Positions 23,075-34,952 of a stretch of 64,000 nt of DNA are shown piece after piece. The position numbers and the translations under genes were made by a program. The notes beneath the pieces were generated by a model, which saw nothing but the letters and a program-made list of their open reading frames with translations, did not search any database and had not been told where the DNA came from. Within the stretch, counting starts at the first letter, position 1; each line of letters starts with the position of its first letter. The DNA is from Isoetes taiwanensis. Lineage: Eukaryota > Streptophyta > Lycopodiopsida > Isoetales > Isoetaceae. The stretch covers positions 4,226,905 through 4,290,904 of the forward strand of contig JAJEKV010000055.1 in the NCBI GenBank assembly GCA_021234155.1. Reading direction: 5' to 3'.

Positions 23075-25290
23075 TTTGGAGATTTGGACCATGATTCGTC
23101 ATAAGGTATCAAACCATTTCTTATGTATGTTCAATTCTGGCCACTTCCATCTACTTGCATGTACAAACATAGTTTTTTTTGTTGTTTCAGGTATCTTGTG
23201 ATGGGCCTTTCAATTTGTTATAATTGGGTCCAAAGTTATTGAAAGTGAGAGATATGGCCATCAACAGATTGTTTTGAACAAAACATTTTGGCTATGCATG
23301 CCTTATGAATGGAATTGTAGCAAGCCATTGCAATTTAAAAGTGGCTGTACCTTTTCTTTGACTTGTATTGCTGTATTATACAAGTTTAAATGTTGTTTTG
23401 CTTATGTAACATATTTCTCACTTCAAAAATGATAATGAACATGTTCAAGAAATATGAACATAGATCAATGCATTAAGTCACTATCTGGGCATTTATATAA
23501 TTCTGATATAGTGTATATGGTTAACAGATGGAATTGATGCATTTCTAATATAGTTTGTTTATTCCATGACGTTGTGCAAAGCCAGTTCCAACAATGGTAT
23601 TGTATTTTATTGGTCCAGGGGCATCCATTCAAGCTACACCTCTAGTTCTCCACTCTCAACGTTTTGCAACTACACACACAGACTGCTTGTTTATTTGACG
23701 ATTAACGAGCTGAAATATGTTGTCTTTTGCTAGAGCATTTTCCTTTGTTGAGAGCCACCTTCCTCTGTACATTTCCTAGTTCATCAATCAAATTTTCATG
23801 TGCTTTGGAAAATGTATCTTTATCCTACATGTTTCCTGAGCACAAATACTTGTGTAACAATAGGCAGAATAACAATGTCGAGGCGATGCTCGAAATAGGT
23901 GCGTGATCTCGTCTTATTCAATTGACTTAGAATTTGCAACACAATATGGGGTCAATGCTTTTCCCATATGCCTTGAAGATTGATCGTGTTGTTTAATAAA
24001 GATAATTAGGCTTGAAGAGCATGAGCAATAAGACTGCAGATATTATTGATCTACAATTACCCAAATCATCTACAGTTGGTATATATCATAGCCATCATCA
24101 CTCAACTCTCCTTCACTACTTTCTTCAGCAGGTGCACCTATGTCCTCTGCCTTTGCATACCGTTCACAATATTCTCGCAAAGAAGAATCTGCTCTATCCG
24201 AACACAGTGGGGCGAAAGCAAAGGAAGTGTCTCTTGATGCAATAAATCTAGACAATGCGATACCCGGTTTTTGACCGTGAGGTCTACTATAAAGGAGAAA
24301 AGCCAACGTAATGTCCAAATACCTCCGGGGACTACATCAGCTCGTGTCCCGGTTCTATAGTTGGCTCATGCAATTTCCATAGGTAGATGAAAGGACGAGG
24401 AAAAATAATAAGCGGATATTATAAGCGCTTGGTGACTTTCAACATGGTGCGTAGAACTCGTAAATGAAAGCATGGTTTACGCTATTCTTGGCTTGAAGTA
24501 TACTAGCGGCAACAAGGCATTATCCTCTTCTTACATATCATCATCACGGTTTGCAACCGGGTCGTAAAACCATGAGATGGATATACCATGTAATCTAATA
24601 AATAGCTAATCGAGGCAATAAGATCGTGCGTTCTTTGAAGACACATTTTGCAAAGCGGTAAAAGATATTTTCAATCGAAAAAGTCAAACATAAATAGTTA
24701 TGCACGTTCATTAGAGCTAGATTCCATGAGCGAAGTTAGTGATTTGTTAATCGCTTAAGCACTATGTAATCTTGGACCGCCATTTTACAAGCATAAGATT
24801 CCATAGATGTTAGGCATGTACAAGTGTAAATGCAAAAGAACAGGCGGTAACCAACGATGGGGGCATAACTTCTGATCTAATTGAGCGAGCTTTTGGATCT
24901 CCTCTTTGCGGTCATACTCGCCAACAACCCTGTGAATTAAGTTTATACATTCAGGGATGCTAATTCATGTCATGCTGTTCCATATTTTGGAATTTATACC
25001 TTTCATCTACAATGGGTCCCCACAGCCTGAGCTGACTAGGGAATCTGCTGGTTCTAGAAATTTATTTTATCTCCTTCCTAAGCAGAAGGAACTTATATAC
25101 AATAAATTGAGCAGCCAAACATTAAATTTATTACAGTCTGGAACATCTAATTTGTATCAGCACATTGATTGAAGAAAGTTTGAAAAATGAAGCACATTTC
25201 AAAGCCTAAAATTAAAGGTTATTCAAAGATCGTACTAATTTACATATACAAGAAGTAAGACATAAAGCAAAGTAGAATGAAGATTATTGA

Positions 25291-26202
25291 TCAGATTTTC
25301 TTCACGAGGTCAGCAAATGATGCCTCCATCTTTGCTAAAATTTCTAACCGCTGCCCTTCAATCTGCAACTTTTGGGCTTCTATATCTTTCATTTGGTGGA
25401 GGAACTCCTTCCTTCCTTCTTTAATTTCATGGAGCAAAATGCATGTCCTTTCTTTTTTAATTTTTTTGTCCACTGTAGGCTTTTCTTCAACTTCCTCATC
25501 TTTCTCTTCTTGTGTAATGGCTCCTCCATGAACCGCTTTTGTGACATTTGCTCTAGTTCCCATGTATTCGTCAACAATAGAAAACCATTCACATTGGTTA
25601 GATCTATCATTACCAGAAATATTGTTGTGAACCTTGTCTTTAGCATAATCTTTGTAGATCTCCATTTCTTGCGACAAGCTGCTGCATCTTTATCAAATCC
25701 AGGACATCTTGCCACGATACGAGTCAAAACGGTATGCCACAAGTTAACACCTTGCTTTGGCGGCATGGAAAATTCATCTTGCATCTCCCCTCTCACATGA
25801 ATAAGTGCAACAGTAAAACTTATCATCCCAGCGGGTATACTTTCCATTGAATTCCTCCTTACAATCCTTTTTCCCTTCATCCGACTTCTCCAAGCTCTTC
25901 TTTGGCCGACCTCTTGGTCTTTTCTTCATTGTATTGCTATCTGTTGTAGCATCTTGTATTGGCACAAGGGGCACATGGAACATAGATGCTTGAGGAATAT
26001 ATAGATTGCTCGTATTGCAGTTTTTGGGATCAACAAATTGAGGCATCATAGGTAAGGGGTATTGATTGAAAGCAGTAAAGTGCATGTTAGGAAATGGTAC
26101 ACCTTCATTCTTAATTACTTGTGGCATGGGCTGAGGCAATTGTGTTCGACGACAAAAGAGCTTTTGTGGATGATTTGAAACTTTGATGGAGGACATGGAC
26201 AT
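25291..26202 (-). pseudogene. Harbinger-associated Myb/SANT (trihelix) protein, frameshifted
   Basis: PIF/Harbinger elements carry a second protein with a Myb/SANT-like domain that helps the transposase reach DNA and the nucleus. Here the minus strand encodes an N-terminal Pro/Met-rich part with a basic KKRPRGRPKKS segment (about 25930-25895). It is followed by a trihelix domain: LIHVRGEMQDEF, LWHTVLTRIVARCPGFDKDA, ACRKKW and IYKDYAKDK. A C-terminal coiled-coil-like tail ends LVKKI. The frame changes twice, near 25810 (an extra T in a TTTT run) and near 25655. The product is therefore broken as written, although each break is a single-base event. Confidence 0.8.
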
Positions 26203-27679
26203 GGATTTGTCTGGATGAAAATGTTGTTGGCTTTCCTGTGTCTCAACAACAATCTCAACATCTGAATCTATTTCTTCACCAACCTACATAAGAAGAAGTC
26301 ATATTAGAATTACTCTGTCTGCATAATGCCTGTTATGCACAAAATTGACAGTTAATCTTTAAGTACATTCTGGAGAGAAAAGCATGAGAAAGAAACTCAC
26401 CTGTACATGTGAGTTTGCTGCTATTGCATTCATAGCTGTTTCATGTGAATTCATATCTGTTTTGTGGATAAATTAATTGTGCAAAAGTCAGAGCAGAAAT
26501 AAAATATTACCATTTTAAAGATAATTACCTCTACCATGAAGCAGACCCTGGTCCTTGTTTCTATCAACACTTCCTGTAATAGCACTTATTTTAGCAATTG
26601 AAGCAAAGATAACTGAGAAAAAGAAAGAGAAAGAAGATAAGAAAAACATACCGATTCAACCGAGCCACTTTTTTGCATGAAGACATGAACAATGACCGTT
26701 ATATATACAGAGAGTCAGTTGATTGGCGCCAGAAAACAGTTCACTCGAAATCTAAATCTATTTGTTTAGATCCAGTTTAGATCCAGAAGAAGTTTAGATC
26801 CAGAAGAATGTTTCGCGCGGGCTTCTCTTACCACGTGGCGAACGATGAGCAGTAGGCAATTTGAGGAATTGCTACGGCCAGCCAAATTTCCCTGGACTTT
26901 TAAAATCAGTTCCGGCAGCGCCACGTTGGAAATCCTTCGTAACTTCCACGCTGAGTGGAATATTGCATTGCCCACGAAATTATGACATGTCAATTTTATA
27001 TTGGCAACGATTTAAAATTTTAGATATAATTGCCATAATCGAATCTCACCCTTAGGGCCAGATTCCACTGCCGTAAGCGGCATTTACCTACGTGGCATCA
27101 AGTGCCATAGAAATTAACTATCACGGACGATGTTGTGATTCCTCTGCAAGGCCACGTAGACGAATATTGACTCAAATCTCTGAAAATCGAACTGAACGAG
27201 CCTCTACACCATCGGACCTCTACGACCTCTACCATCGGATCTCTCTCGATCTAAATCAGAAACTAGTAGCCAATGTCTAGAGGTGTTCTCTCACCATACT
27301 GCAATTCTTTTTCTTCAAATCCCAGGCTTTGTGCAGATACAGTTACAGCCCCAATTTGCAAGAAGACTTTGATATGTAAACTAATAAAATATTGAATACT
27401 TTGCAAGTACGAACTGCTCGGTTTTCTTGCAAGAGCACACCAAGTTATTCTACCAATTATAGCTTTCTGCACAACAATTCTGTCATAATTTATAAATTCT
27501 GTCATAATTTATAACAGACTATTATATTGAAACAAAAAAACATGAGTGTTTGACAACTTAACAAGTTGAACAGTGCATTGGAATGGCACAGAAAACATAT
27601 CCTACAAAATAGACAATGTTATTAAAAATAAATACAAAAAACATAAAGAGAGTGTACAGCATTATAAACTGCAATACGT

Positions 27680-28867
27680 TCATTCTTCCTCGGAGATCTC
27701 GGTATCACTTTCACCAAATTGCTCACGAACCAACTCTAGAGATTGCTTCTTATACAATGCTGCTGCCAAAGCATTGCGACGTGTCGAATTTGCTGCAGAA
27801 ATTGCAGCAGTTGTCTTAGGAGCTTTTTGAATCAATTCAGCAGCTGCTTCATTGTCGTCTTCAAGCGCTCTTGCAAGGGCTTCCATGGGGTTTAAATTTA
27901 ATCCATTAACTCTATGTAGACCATACGAAGCTGCTCTTATCACCTCAGTCTCCAGAATATTCAAGCGCTTGATTCTACTCGCATACTGTTTGGTCATCCT
28001 TTCAGATTCTATTGCTTTATGGAGTTCCAATTTTGCCTCCTCAACCCATGAACTATCGAACTTCTCACCATGCTTGATGCATAAGTTATGCAAAACAAGA
28101 CAAGTGGCAACAATCTCGGGTATGCTATCCAGTTTAGTATCATTACGCTTCAATAAAATTCTAAACCTGGATTTCAACATACCAAAAGCACGTTCGACAG
28201 CCATTCTGGTGCTCGATTGGATGAAATTCCAGTGATACTGCTGTCTGCTCAAGCCATCCCTGTGCCCTTTAAATGGTGGAAGCATCCAAGGCCTGGGTGG
28301 ATATGCTGCATCTCCGACCAGACAATAATTACCGAGATGTCCCGCTTTAATTCTCCTTCCTGCTTCTGTTTGTTCAAACAGCTTCCAATCGTGAATGCTA
28401 CCTGTCCATCCAACATCATAATCCCATATGCAACAGTCAGAGGAAACAATTAATTGAAGAAGAACAGAGTGAAAACCTTTTCTATTGTAATAATCCTGCG
28501 CATTTTCATGTGGAGCAATGATTGGCAAGTGACTGCCATCGATAGCACCAACAACATGCGGGATTCCTCTTACTTTCTCAAAGCCCTTTGCCAAAATCTC
28601 TAATCTATCATTTGAAGGCCACTTTATGCACAAGTCATGCAACCTAACCTTCACTGCTCTGCAAAATTCAGAAATAGCTCTGCAGATCAGATCAAGTGAC
28701 ACTGGTGGGACAACAAGAAAGGAATAGTACAAGAAAATGTCCAAACGTAGAAAATGTCCAAACTGACCAGAATTACAGCAAGGACCATGATCATAATGAG
28801 CACTACAATTTTGGGTCACAAAACAAGAACTCAATATTGAAATCAAGATTAAATCATGACAATCCAT
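27680..28867 (-). pseudogene. Harbinger transposase, 5'-truncated
   Basis: The nuclease domain is fully open and close to that of element 1. Catalytic Asp residues lie in GAIDGSHLPI and VGDAAYPPRP, and the catalytic Glu in the canonical VERAFGMLKSR. The homologous part starts at about 28679, just after a CTGCAG acceptor-like site. The first ~60 codons of the open frame (MDCHDLILISILSS...) are not Harbinger-like and look like intron read-through. The helix-turn-helix N-terminal exon is missing from the element. The C-terminus is acidic (ESDTEISEEE). Without the DNA-binding part it is probably inactive, although the catalytic domain is intact. Confidence 0.85.
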
Positions 28868-28934
28868 AAACTAGAAACTTCAAAATATATGTTTTATAAA
28901 GAAATAGATGTTCACAAAATTGTTAACTCGGTGC

Positions 28935-29830
28935 TCAAATCTTCTTCACTAGTTCTGCAATAGTTGCCTGCAAGTTGTTTATGGCTTCAACTCTTTTTCC
29001 TTCCCAAATTGCCATTTGTTGAAGGAGTTCCCGAATCCCTTTTTCCATTACACGCACCGATTGCATTTTTTGTCTCCAACACTTTTCTTGTTGTTCACAT
29101 TTGGCTTCTCGTCAACCTTTGGACATCCGCATCATCAATTGTCTCGAGATAGCCGCACCATGTCTTTGCTTTGCAAACATTTGCTCTACTTCCCATGTAC
29201 TCATCGATTAACATATACCATTGAGATCCATCAGCCCTATCATTGCCACGAGACATTATTGTGTGCTTTTACTTCCTTGTACTCATTATATAAAGCTTTC
29301 CACTTCTTCATGCATGCTTCATGGTCCTTATCGAAGTCCGCACCCGATATAAGCTTTGTCCAAAGCGAAACCCGGAGATTCACACCTTGCTTGGGTGGTT
29401 TGGAGAATTCATCGTGCATTTAAGCCTCGAATATGGATCAAGGAAATGGTCCACTTATCTTCCCATCTTGCATACTTCCCAATGACATCTACCTTGTCCT
29501 TTTCTCCCTTTATTGGCCTCTTATTGGTGATCGTCTAATTTATCCTTGTCTCCTTTTGAAGTTCTTTTGCCACGAGGTAGCTTTTCATTTTTGCTAATGG
29601 GCGTTGTCTCTTGGGTGAGGTTTAGTCTCTGTTGGCGCTTGGGCAGTCAAATCTATTACACATCACGGTAGCGAGAATAAGGTGGGGTAGAAGAGTATGG
29701 CGCGTGGTTTACAAAATGTGGCAATGGCATGGTGTTATTGCCATGAATTTGATAGAAAGGTAAATTGGAGGTAGGAAATGGGAATGCTGGTGGTTGTGGA
29801 AGTGCAGAACGTCGGCATGGTATTTTTTGT
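28935..29830 (-). pseudogene. Harbinger-associated Myb/SANT protein remnant
   Basis: Minus-strand traces match the trihelix protein of element 1 in order: a PRGKRTSKGDK basic segment (about 29575-29545), RWEDKWTISLIHIRG (about 29480-29430), the EYMGT-like segment MSTWEVEQMF (about 29210-29170), and the tail LQATIAELVKKI (about 28970-28935). Stops and frame changes interrupt every part, and the LWHTV/CRKKW portion is largely gone. It is upstream of the transposase on the same strand, unlike the convergent arrangement in element 1. Confidence 0.7.
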
Positions 29831-30578
29831 GGATATGGCGGGTTGTTTTGAGCGTGCAGCTCATTGTCTTGCTGGACATCAATTTCTTATGTGCAATGCA
29901 CAATCTCAGGTTGTGAATCCATCTGCATCAAATAAGAACGTAGATGTATATAATCTGAAAGATTATGTACAGAATAATGCAGTTTCTGAGATGCTATCAA
30001 ATGAACTCAAGAATTTATAGTCTGGATTCAAAGAATTAAAAGCTTGAAGTTCTAAAAGAAAAGGAGAAGAATAGCCATCAGGAGCAATTGCAATCATGAA
30101 CCAGAAAGGAAATACTGGATTTATAATCCAGCTTCAGAAGCTTGGGCTTAAAAGGAATGGTGTATTAAAAACTGATATTTAATGAAGTTTTAACGAAACT
30201 TGACACTAAAATCAACAAAGAAAATAGCATGGGATGGGAAAGGTACCTGGAGTCCTTGATGCCTTGAAGAATTGTCAGGTCAGGTGCTGGCGACAGTCAG
30301 GTGCTGGCGCCAAAACAATTGTTGTTTTGTGCTTCACGCCAAGATCCTCTTCGACGTGGCGAGATAACAATAAACGGCAATTACATTGCCGAGCCACATC
30401 CCCTGATAGTTAGCGGGCAAGCCGGAATGTACACGTTGGCATGAGGAGAAGAATTGCCGGGCTCCAATCGAATCAGGTGGGGAGGCAATTTTTATGACGT
30501 GTAAGGTTATAATTCGAAAACCCCTAACTGCCAGCTCTTAAAGGCCATTAGTGGAAACTGGGCCTTATATATGTTGTG

Positions 30579-30735
30579 AAAAGCGTAGTTTTGACAAAGT
30601 TTAGGCTTTGGTATTGGCATGCAAAAAGTTTGCAAATGCTTGGTTAACAGAGGTGAGATTGCTCATGGAGATGATATGACATTTATGAGTCAATAGCAAT
30701 TGTTTACACATGCTTGTTCATTGAGAATTCTATGC
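30579..30735 (+). pseudogene. RPC3 intron 1 end and exon 2 copy, inactivated
   Basis: The segment matches intact RPC3 from 32082 onward: AAAAGCGTAG, TTTGACAAAGTT, GCATGCA and AAAGTTTGCAAATGCTTGG. A 16-bp deletion after GGTTAACAGAGG shifts the frame, and the following GAGTCAATAGCAATTG contains a stop. Together with the exon 1 copy at 13526-14400 it looks like one duplicated RPC3 5' half, now split by about 16 kb of inserted sequence. Confidence 0.8.
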
Positions 30736-31290
30736 AAACTCCCTTATACACATTTTTGAAAGACAACTTGTCCCCTCCTTGCATAAAATTTGCAGTAGGC
30801 CAGTGTTCAAAAAAACCCTAACCCCTAAGCATACGTATGAAAAAGGTCCACAATAACCCTCTCTCTTAAACTCGATGGTTTATACGCTAATTAAAGGTTA
30901 GCCTCTCGGGCCTCTCATATTGCCATGGTTCTATGCTATGTACATGACATCGATTGCATGTTACAATCAATACTAGTAAAGTGTTTTCTCTTTGTCCAGT
31001 TCTAATAACAGTTCAAATATTTTTGATGCTTGGAAAACTATGAAATTCTTGAGAAATCAAATGTGTGCATGCAAATGCCATAATTAGGCATGTTCACCCA
31101 AGAATAAACATGTAGCATCATATTGTTAAGAGTGGGACATTGCTTGGAGAGAAGTCCCTCCATATTGGCATATGTAAATGAAACAAGAAGCAACAAATGC
31201 CAAATATTAATAGTGATTGTATGGTTAGAAGGCACATACATGGTTGGTAAGAACGGATTATAGGGTTCAAAGAATTTGATATTGTTTCTT
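30736..31290. other. No recognisable gene
   Basis: AT-rich spacer between the RPC3 pseudo-exon and the duplicated upstream region of the intact gene. Similarity to the copy at 13526 begins at about 31291. Confidence 0.5.
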
Positions 31291-31966
31291 CACGATGATA
31301 TTATAATGAATAACAAGATGTTTATATACCATATCCAAAGAATTGAGTGTGAAACAAATTTGTCTGCCAATTTTTTTTTCTCAAATATGACTGAGCCGAT
31401 GTTTTTCTCAAACTAGCTTCTTATAAGGGCATCCAAACCAGAACCTAAATGATCTTGGAAACTTTTGTGTTGCTCCTACCTCTCTTTTTGATTGAAATCC
31501 CATCTACCGGTATGAAGATTGTTTCAAAGAAAGTTTTAGTTCTTTCACCACGTATATTGATTCTGCATCTAGTGGACAACCCCAATCATTTATTCAGCTT
31601 GACCTCATCTTATCTTTATAGGTATTCCTACCTCTGTCACATACATAGATTATTTTGATCAACAACTAAGGTGGGTTGGTTTGCCAATGTTTTTCAAAAA
31701 TGTAATACGAGTCACAATTGGCACACTGGTATATTTGGCTAACCGGAAACTTTAAATCTGGAATACCAACCGTATTCCAAAAAGCATAAACCCTAAGCCT
31801 AGAATACAACAATCCACGAGGGCCACAAATAGCACGGTTTCCCACCAGAATACAATACAAGGGCAACCTTTAGAAACCTGGCCGAAACTCTCGCTTGGAA
31901 CAGATTTCGCCCTAAGCAAACAAAAAGAGCAATACAGTAGAGAGTCTCTAATTCCCGAATTTCCCC
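31291..31966 (+). promoter_or_regulatory. RPC3 upstream region (duplicated at 13.5 kb)
   Basis: This ~680-bp stretch precedes the RPC3 start codon and is also present upstream of the pseudo-exon at 13526-14308. It likely contains promoter and 5' UTR. No TATA box, defined motif or transcription start can be assigned with confidence. Confidence 0.4.
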
Positions 31967-34952
31967 ATGTCGACCACCTATGGTCGCAAGCTCGCTTGCA
32001 CCATCATTCAACAACAATTTGGTGACGAAGTTGAGGCAAGGTTTCTGCATTCTGTAACGTACTCTTGTTTTTTAAAAGCGTAGATTTGACAAAGTTCAGG
32101 CTTTGGCGTTGGCATGCAGAAAGTTTGCAAATGCTTGGTTAACAGAGGCAAGCTAACCCTCAGTGAGATTGCTCGTGGAGCTGATATGACAGTTACTCAG
32201 TTGAGCAATTGTTTGCTTGTGCTTATCCAGCACAATTGTGTGCAAGCCTTCCAAGTGCTTCATGAAGGTAGGCTGATGTTTACATTGGCATGCGAATGTC
32301 TCTTTGATTTTTTCTATTTCTATCACAGCTGTTGGACCAGCAAGGTCCGTGACTGCATATATTGCCGTCATTGATAATATCATTCATAGGATGCGGTTTC
32401 CGAAATTCTTACTATTGGTGAAGGAAGAGCTTGGGGTTGAGGTAATCTTCCATTTCTTTGTGACTGTTTTCACATGCTTAATATTGCAAATGGATGTTGT
32501 ATAATAATAATCATATATGGAGAGTGGGTAGGAAAATGCAAGGGCATTAATTGAATGTATATGTTCCACTCAAGAGTGGAAGCACCCATTATTAACTTGG
32601 TCATAGACCCAGATAAGATTGAAGGTCACGGCAAATAGGCACAGGGGATGTTACGGAATTCAGAAATCAAACAGTAATTGAGATTGATGTATTAAAATTA
32701 TGTTTATGGATATTATGTTAAGACATATAACATATATGCATGGTGCTACGCCCTTTGTCAGCTTCATTGTTTTGTTTTTTCCATGGTGTAGGCTGAATCA
32801 CTGGTAGAAGGGTTACTAGAACATGGTCGTCTGACGTTGGAGCAGGTGATACAGCGGGCATCTGAACGGGATAAAACAGGTGTTAATAAATAAGTTATGC
32901 AAATTTCTTAGTCGTCGTTGATGTTTCAGTCAATGATGAGTATATAGGAGTACTGATAATTGGCTTCATTATACCTTCTTCAATGTGTATTTGCTGTTAC
33001 TGCAGACATGGAAAGTAAAATAAAGGAAGTCTTTGCAAAGCTTGCGCAATCAAGATATATTGAGCGGTGCCCAGTACCTGAGCCTGTGCTTTCTCCAAAG
33101 GATGCTGATGAGCAACCCAAAAAGCGGGTTGGGCACTTGTCTAGAAATAAAACTTTGTGATTGTTCTTTCATGATTGGGAACCTGTTTTGTAAATCTGTA
33201 GAAAGCACGCATGGCTACCATTGCTTCAACAGAAGAATCTCGAGTTCTGGCTGCAGCCACATTAATGGAGGCAGAAAGATTTCGCATTCCTGCATCTGTC
33301 GAAGAGTCATGCGGTGGCAAAGACATTGAGGATGAGAATGCACACAGTGGACAGAAGGTTTGGCATGTTTTTAGCAACATTGGTCGTTAACTGTATGTTA
33401 AATGTCCATGTATTTTTCTGCCACGTATGTTATTGTGTGTTATGTATTTTTCTTCCATGTATGTTAAATGTCCATGTGTTGGTGCAGCGTAAACGGGATG
33501 CACTAGAAATTGATAAAACCACCCTTGCAATTATTGACGAAAAAGAAGTGCTGTGGCGCATGAATTATGAGGAATTGATTCGACGGCTTAGGCATAAGGT
33601 TTTATTTTCTTCAGGCATAAAGAAATGATTCATAATGGCTCATGCAAGAATATACATTTTTGGTTCCATCTCATACCCTTTTTTTTTGTTTCGTAGAAAT
33701 GCATTTCGCAAGTGAAGTTAAACATCGATGATGGTGCATCTTTTGTCCTTGCGGCAATGTTACAAACCACTAAACAATCAGAAAAAGCAGTAAGAGAAAA
33801 ATTGTCCTGTAAGTTATTAAAAATATCTTAAGGTCTTGCTGCTTTCAGTAACAAGTGATTTTCTCCTTCATATCTACTCATCATATTTTGTTTCAGCACC
33901 ATTATCCATGGATGCAATTACTCAAGCAGTAAGACAGAGACCTGAGGGACGTACTATGACAATGGAAAGAATTCGTGCTGCTCTACAACAGATGTGTTCT
34001 GGTTCTGGTTTTATAAGTCGAGCAGCTGATGGAAGTGGATATGCAGTAGGTACTAATTTGCCAGTAATAGTATCATTAAAGGGCTCAGCAGCAAAGCCAA
34101 TTGGAATATTAATTCAACTGTTCTTGCAGATATGCAAACAATTATTGAAAATGCTCGGCAAAGCGAGGTAGATTTTTTGCTCTTTATTTGTTAATAATTG
34201 CCGGTTGTAATGTTCTAATTCGCAGTGAAGGTTGAAGGTATTGTGCTACAGAGGTTTGGTGGAAAATGCTCCAGAATCTTCAGGTTGTTAGCTATGAAAG
34301 GACTTTTGGAACAGAAACAGGTAAATAGTTGCTATACTTCATCAATATGAGAATGCAGTTATATTTATCATGTGGTTATCTTGAAGATTTCTGATAGAAC
34401 ACTTGTGCCGGTTCTGGAAACTTGGGAGTTATTATACAAGCTTTTGAAAGAGGAATATGTACAACTCCAGGCATGAATTTAGCTCCAAAATCTGATTATG
34501 ATATTGACCCCTATTAGTTATTTGCCACTCAAGCGTGGTTTTTTTTTTGTGCAGAGCATTCCAAAGGGAGCAGACCATGCTCCTCAAAAAACATTCTATT
34601 TATGGCGTGTTAATATGACTGCTGTAGAGCATCATATACTCGATGACATGTACCATGCAGCCCATAATTTATTTTCCCGTCTTTCTCATGAGCTTGAGCA
34701 GGAGCAAGAGGTCTGCACTTTTTTCTTCCATTTGTTTTTGCTTTTTATTATCAATGAATGTGAATGATCAAGCATTGTGCTATTTCACAGGTCATTTCTT
34801 TAGTAAACCAGGCAGCGTCTGCAGATGGTAGTCATGTTACAATAAGCAAGTCACAGCATGATCAATTTAAGCGCATTCGGAGTATTGCAACTGTTTTGGA
34901 GACATCATTGATGAGACTTGATGAAACTATAATGCTGTTCCATGACTTCTGA
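31967..34952 (+). CDS. RPC3: DNA-directed RNA polymerase III subunit RPC3 (RPC82), 14 exons
   Basis: The product is the winged-helix subunit of the RPC3-RPC6-RPC7 subcomplex that lets Pol III open promoters of tRNA, 5S and other small RNA genes. Exons: 31967-32035, 32120-32267, 32329-32441, 32792-32879, 33006-33127, 33202-33357, 33488-33598, 33697-33808, 33897-34049, 34130-34167, 34231-34320, 34387-34470, 34555-34710, 34791-34952. All join in phase to 533 codons, close to the usual 520-540. Diagnostic segments are YGRKLACTIIQQQFGDEVE, KVCKCLVNRG, LLVLIQHNCVQAF, IDNIIHRMRFPKFL, WRMNYEELIRRLRHK, RIFRLL and LDETIMLFHDF at the end. The start was chosen because the ATG at 31967 is in frame with the conserved N-terminus. 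Intron 1 appears to use a GC donor (GAG|GCAAGG), and intron 12 may as well (CAG|GCATGA). No defect is seen. Confidence 0.95.

Larger units (their letters stand above)
21161..27051. mobile_element. PIF/Harbinger element 1
   Basis: The 5891-bp element begins GGGTGAGATTC and ends GAATCTCACCC, an 11-bp exact inverted repeat. It is flanked by TTA (21158-21160 and 27052-27054), the 3-bp target typical of PIF/Harbinger. It contains a plus-strand transposase near the left end and a minus-strand Myb/SANT protein near the right end, the usual two-gene content. The segment 23105-25270 between them holds no clear gene, only an acidic open trace on the minus strand (24318-24070). Confidence 0.92.
27055..30564 (-). 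mobile_element. PIF/Harbinger element 2, directly abutting element 1
   Basis: The 3510-bp element begins GGGCCAGATTCCAC and ends GTGGAAACTGGGCC, inverted ends with two mismatches in 14 bp. TTA lies at 27052-27054 and 30565-30567. The left TTA is shared with element 1. Both genes inside are on the minus strand: a 5'-truncated transposase (28679-27680) and an upstream Myb/SANT remnant (29830-28935). The ends share GATTCCACT with the left end of element 1, so the two belong to related families. Confidence 0.9.

Noticed and set aside
24070-24318. Acidic minus-strand frame as a third Harbinger gene
   Set aside because: Only a short Glu/Ser-rich tail is visible and nothing upstream resembles a transposase or Myb domain.
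27852-28453. Plus-strand frames of 78-127 codons
   Set aside because: They lie antisense to the Harbinger transposase domain and show no motif.
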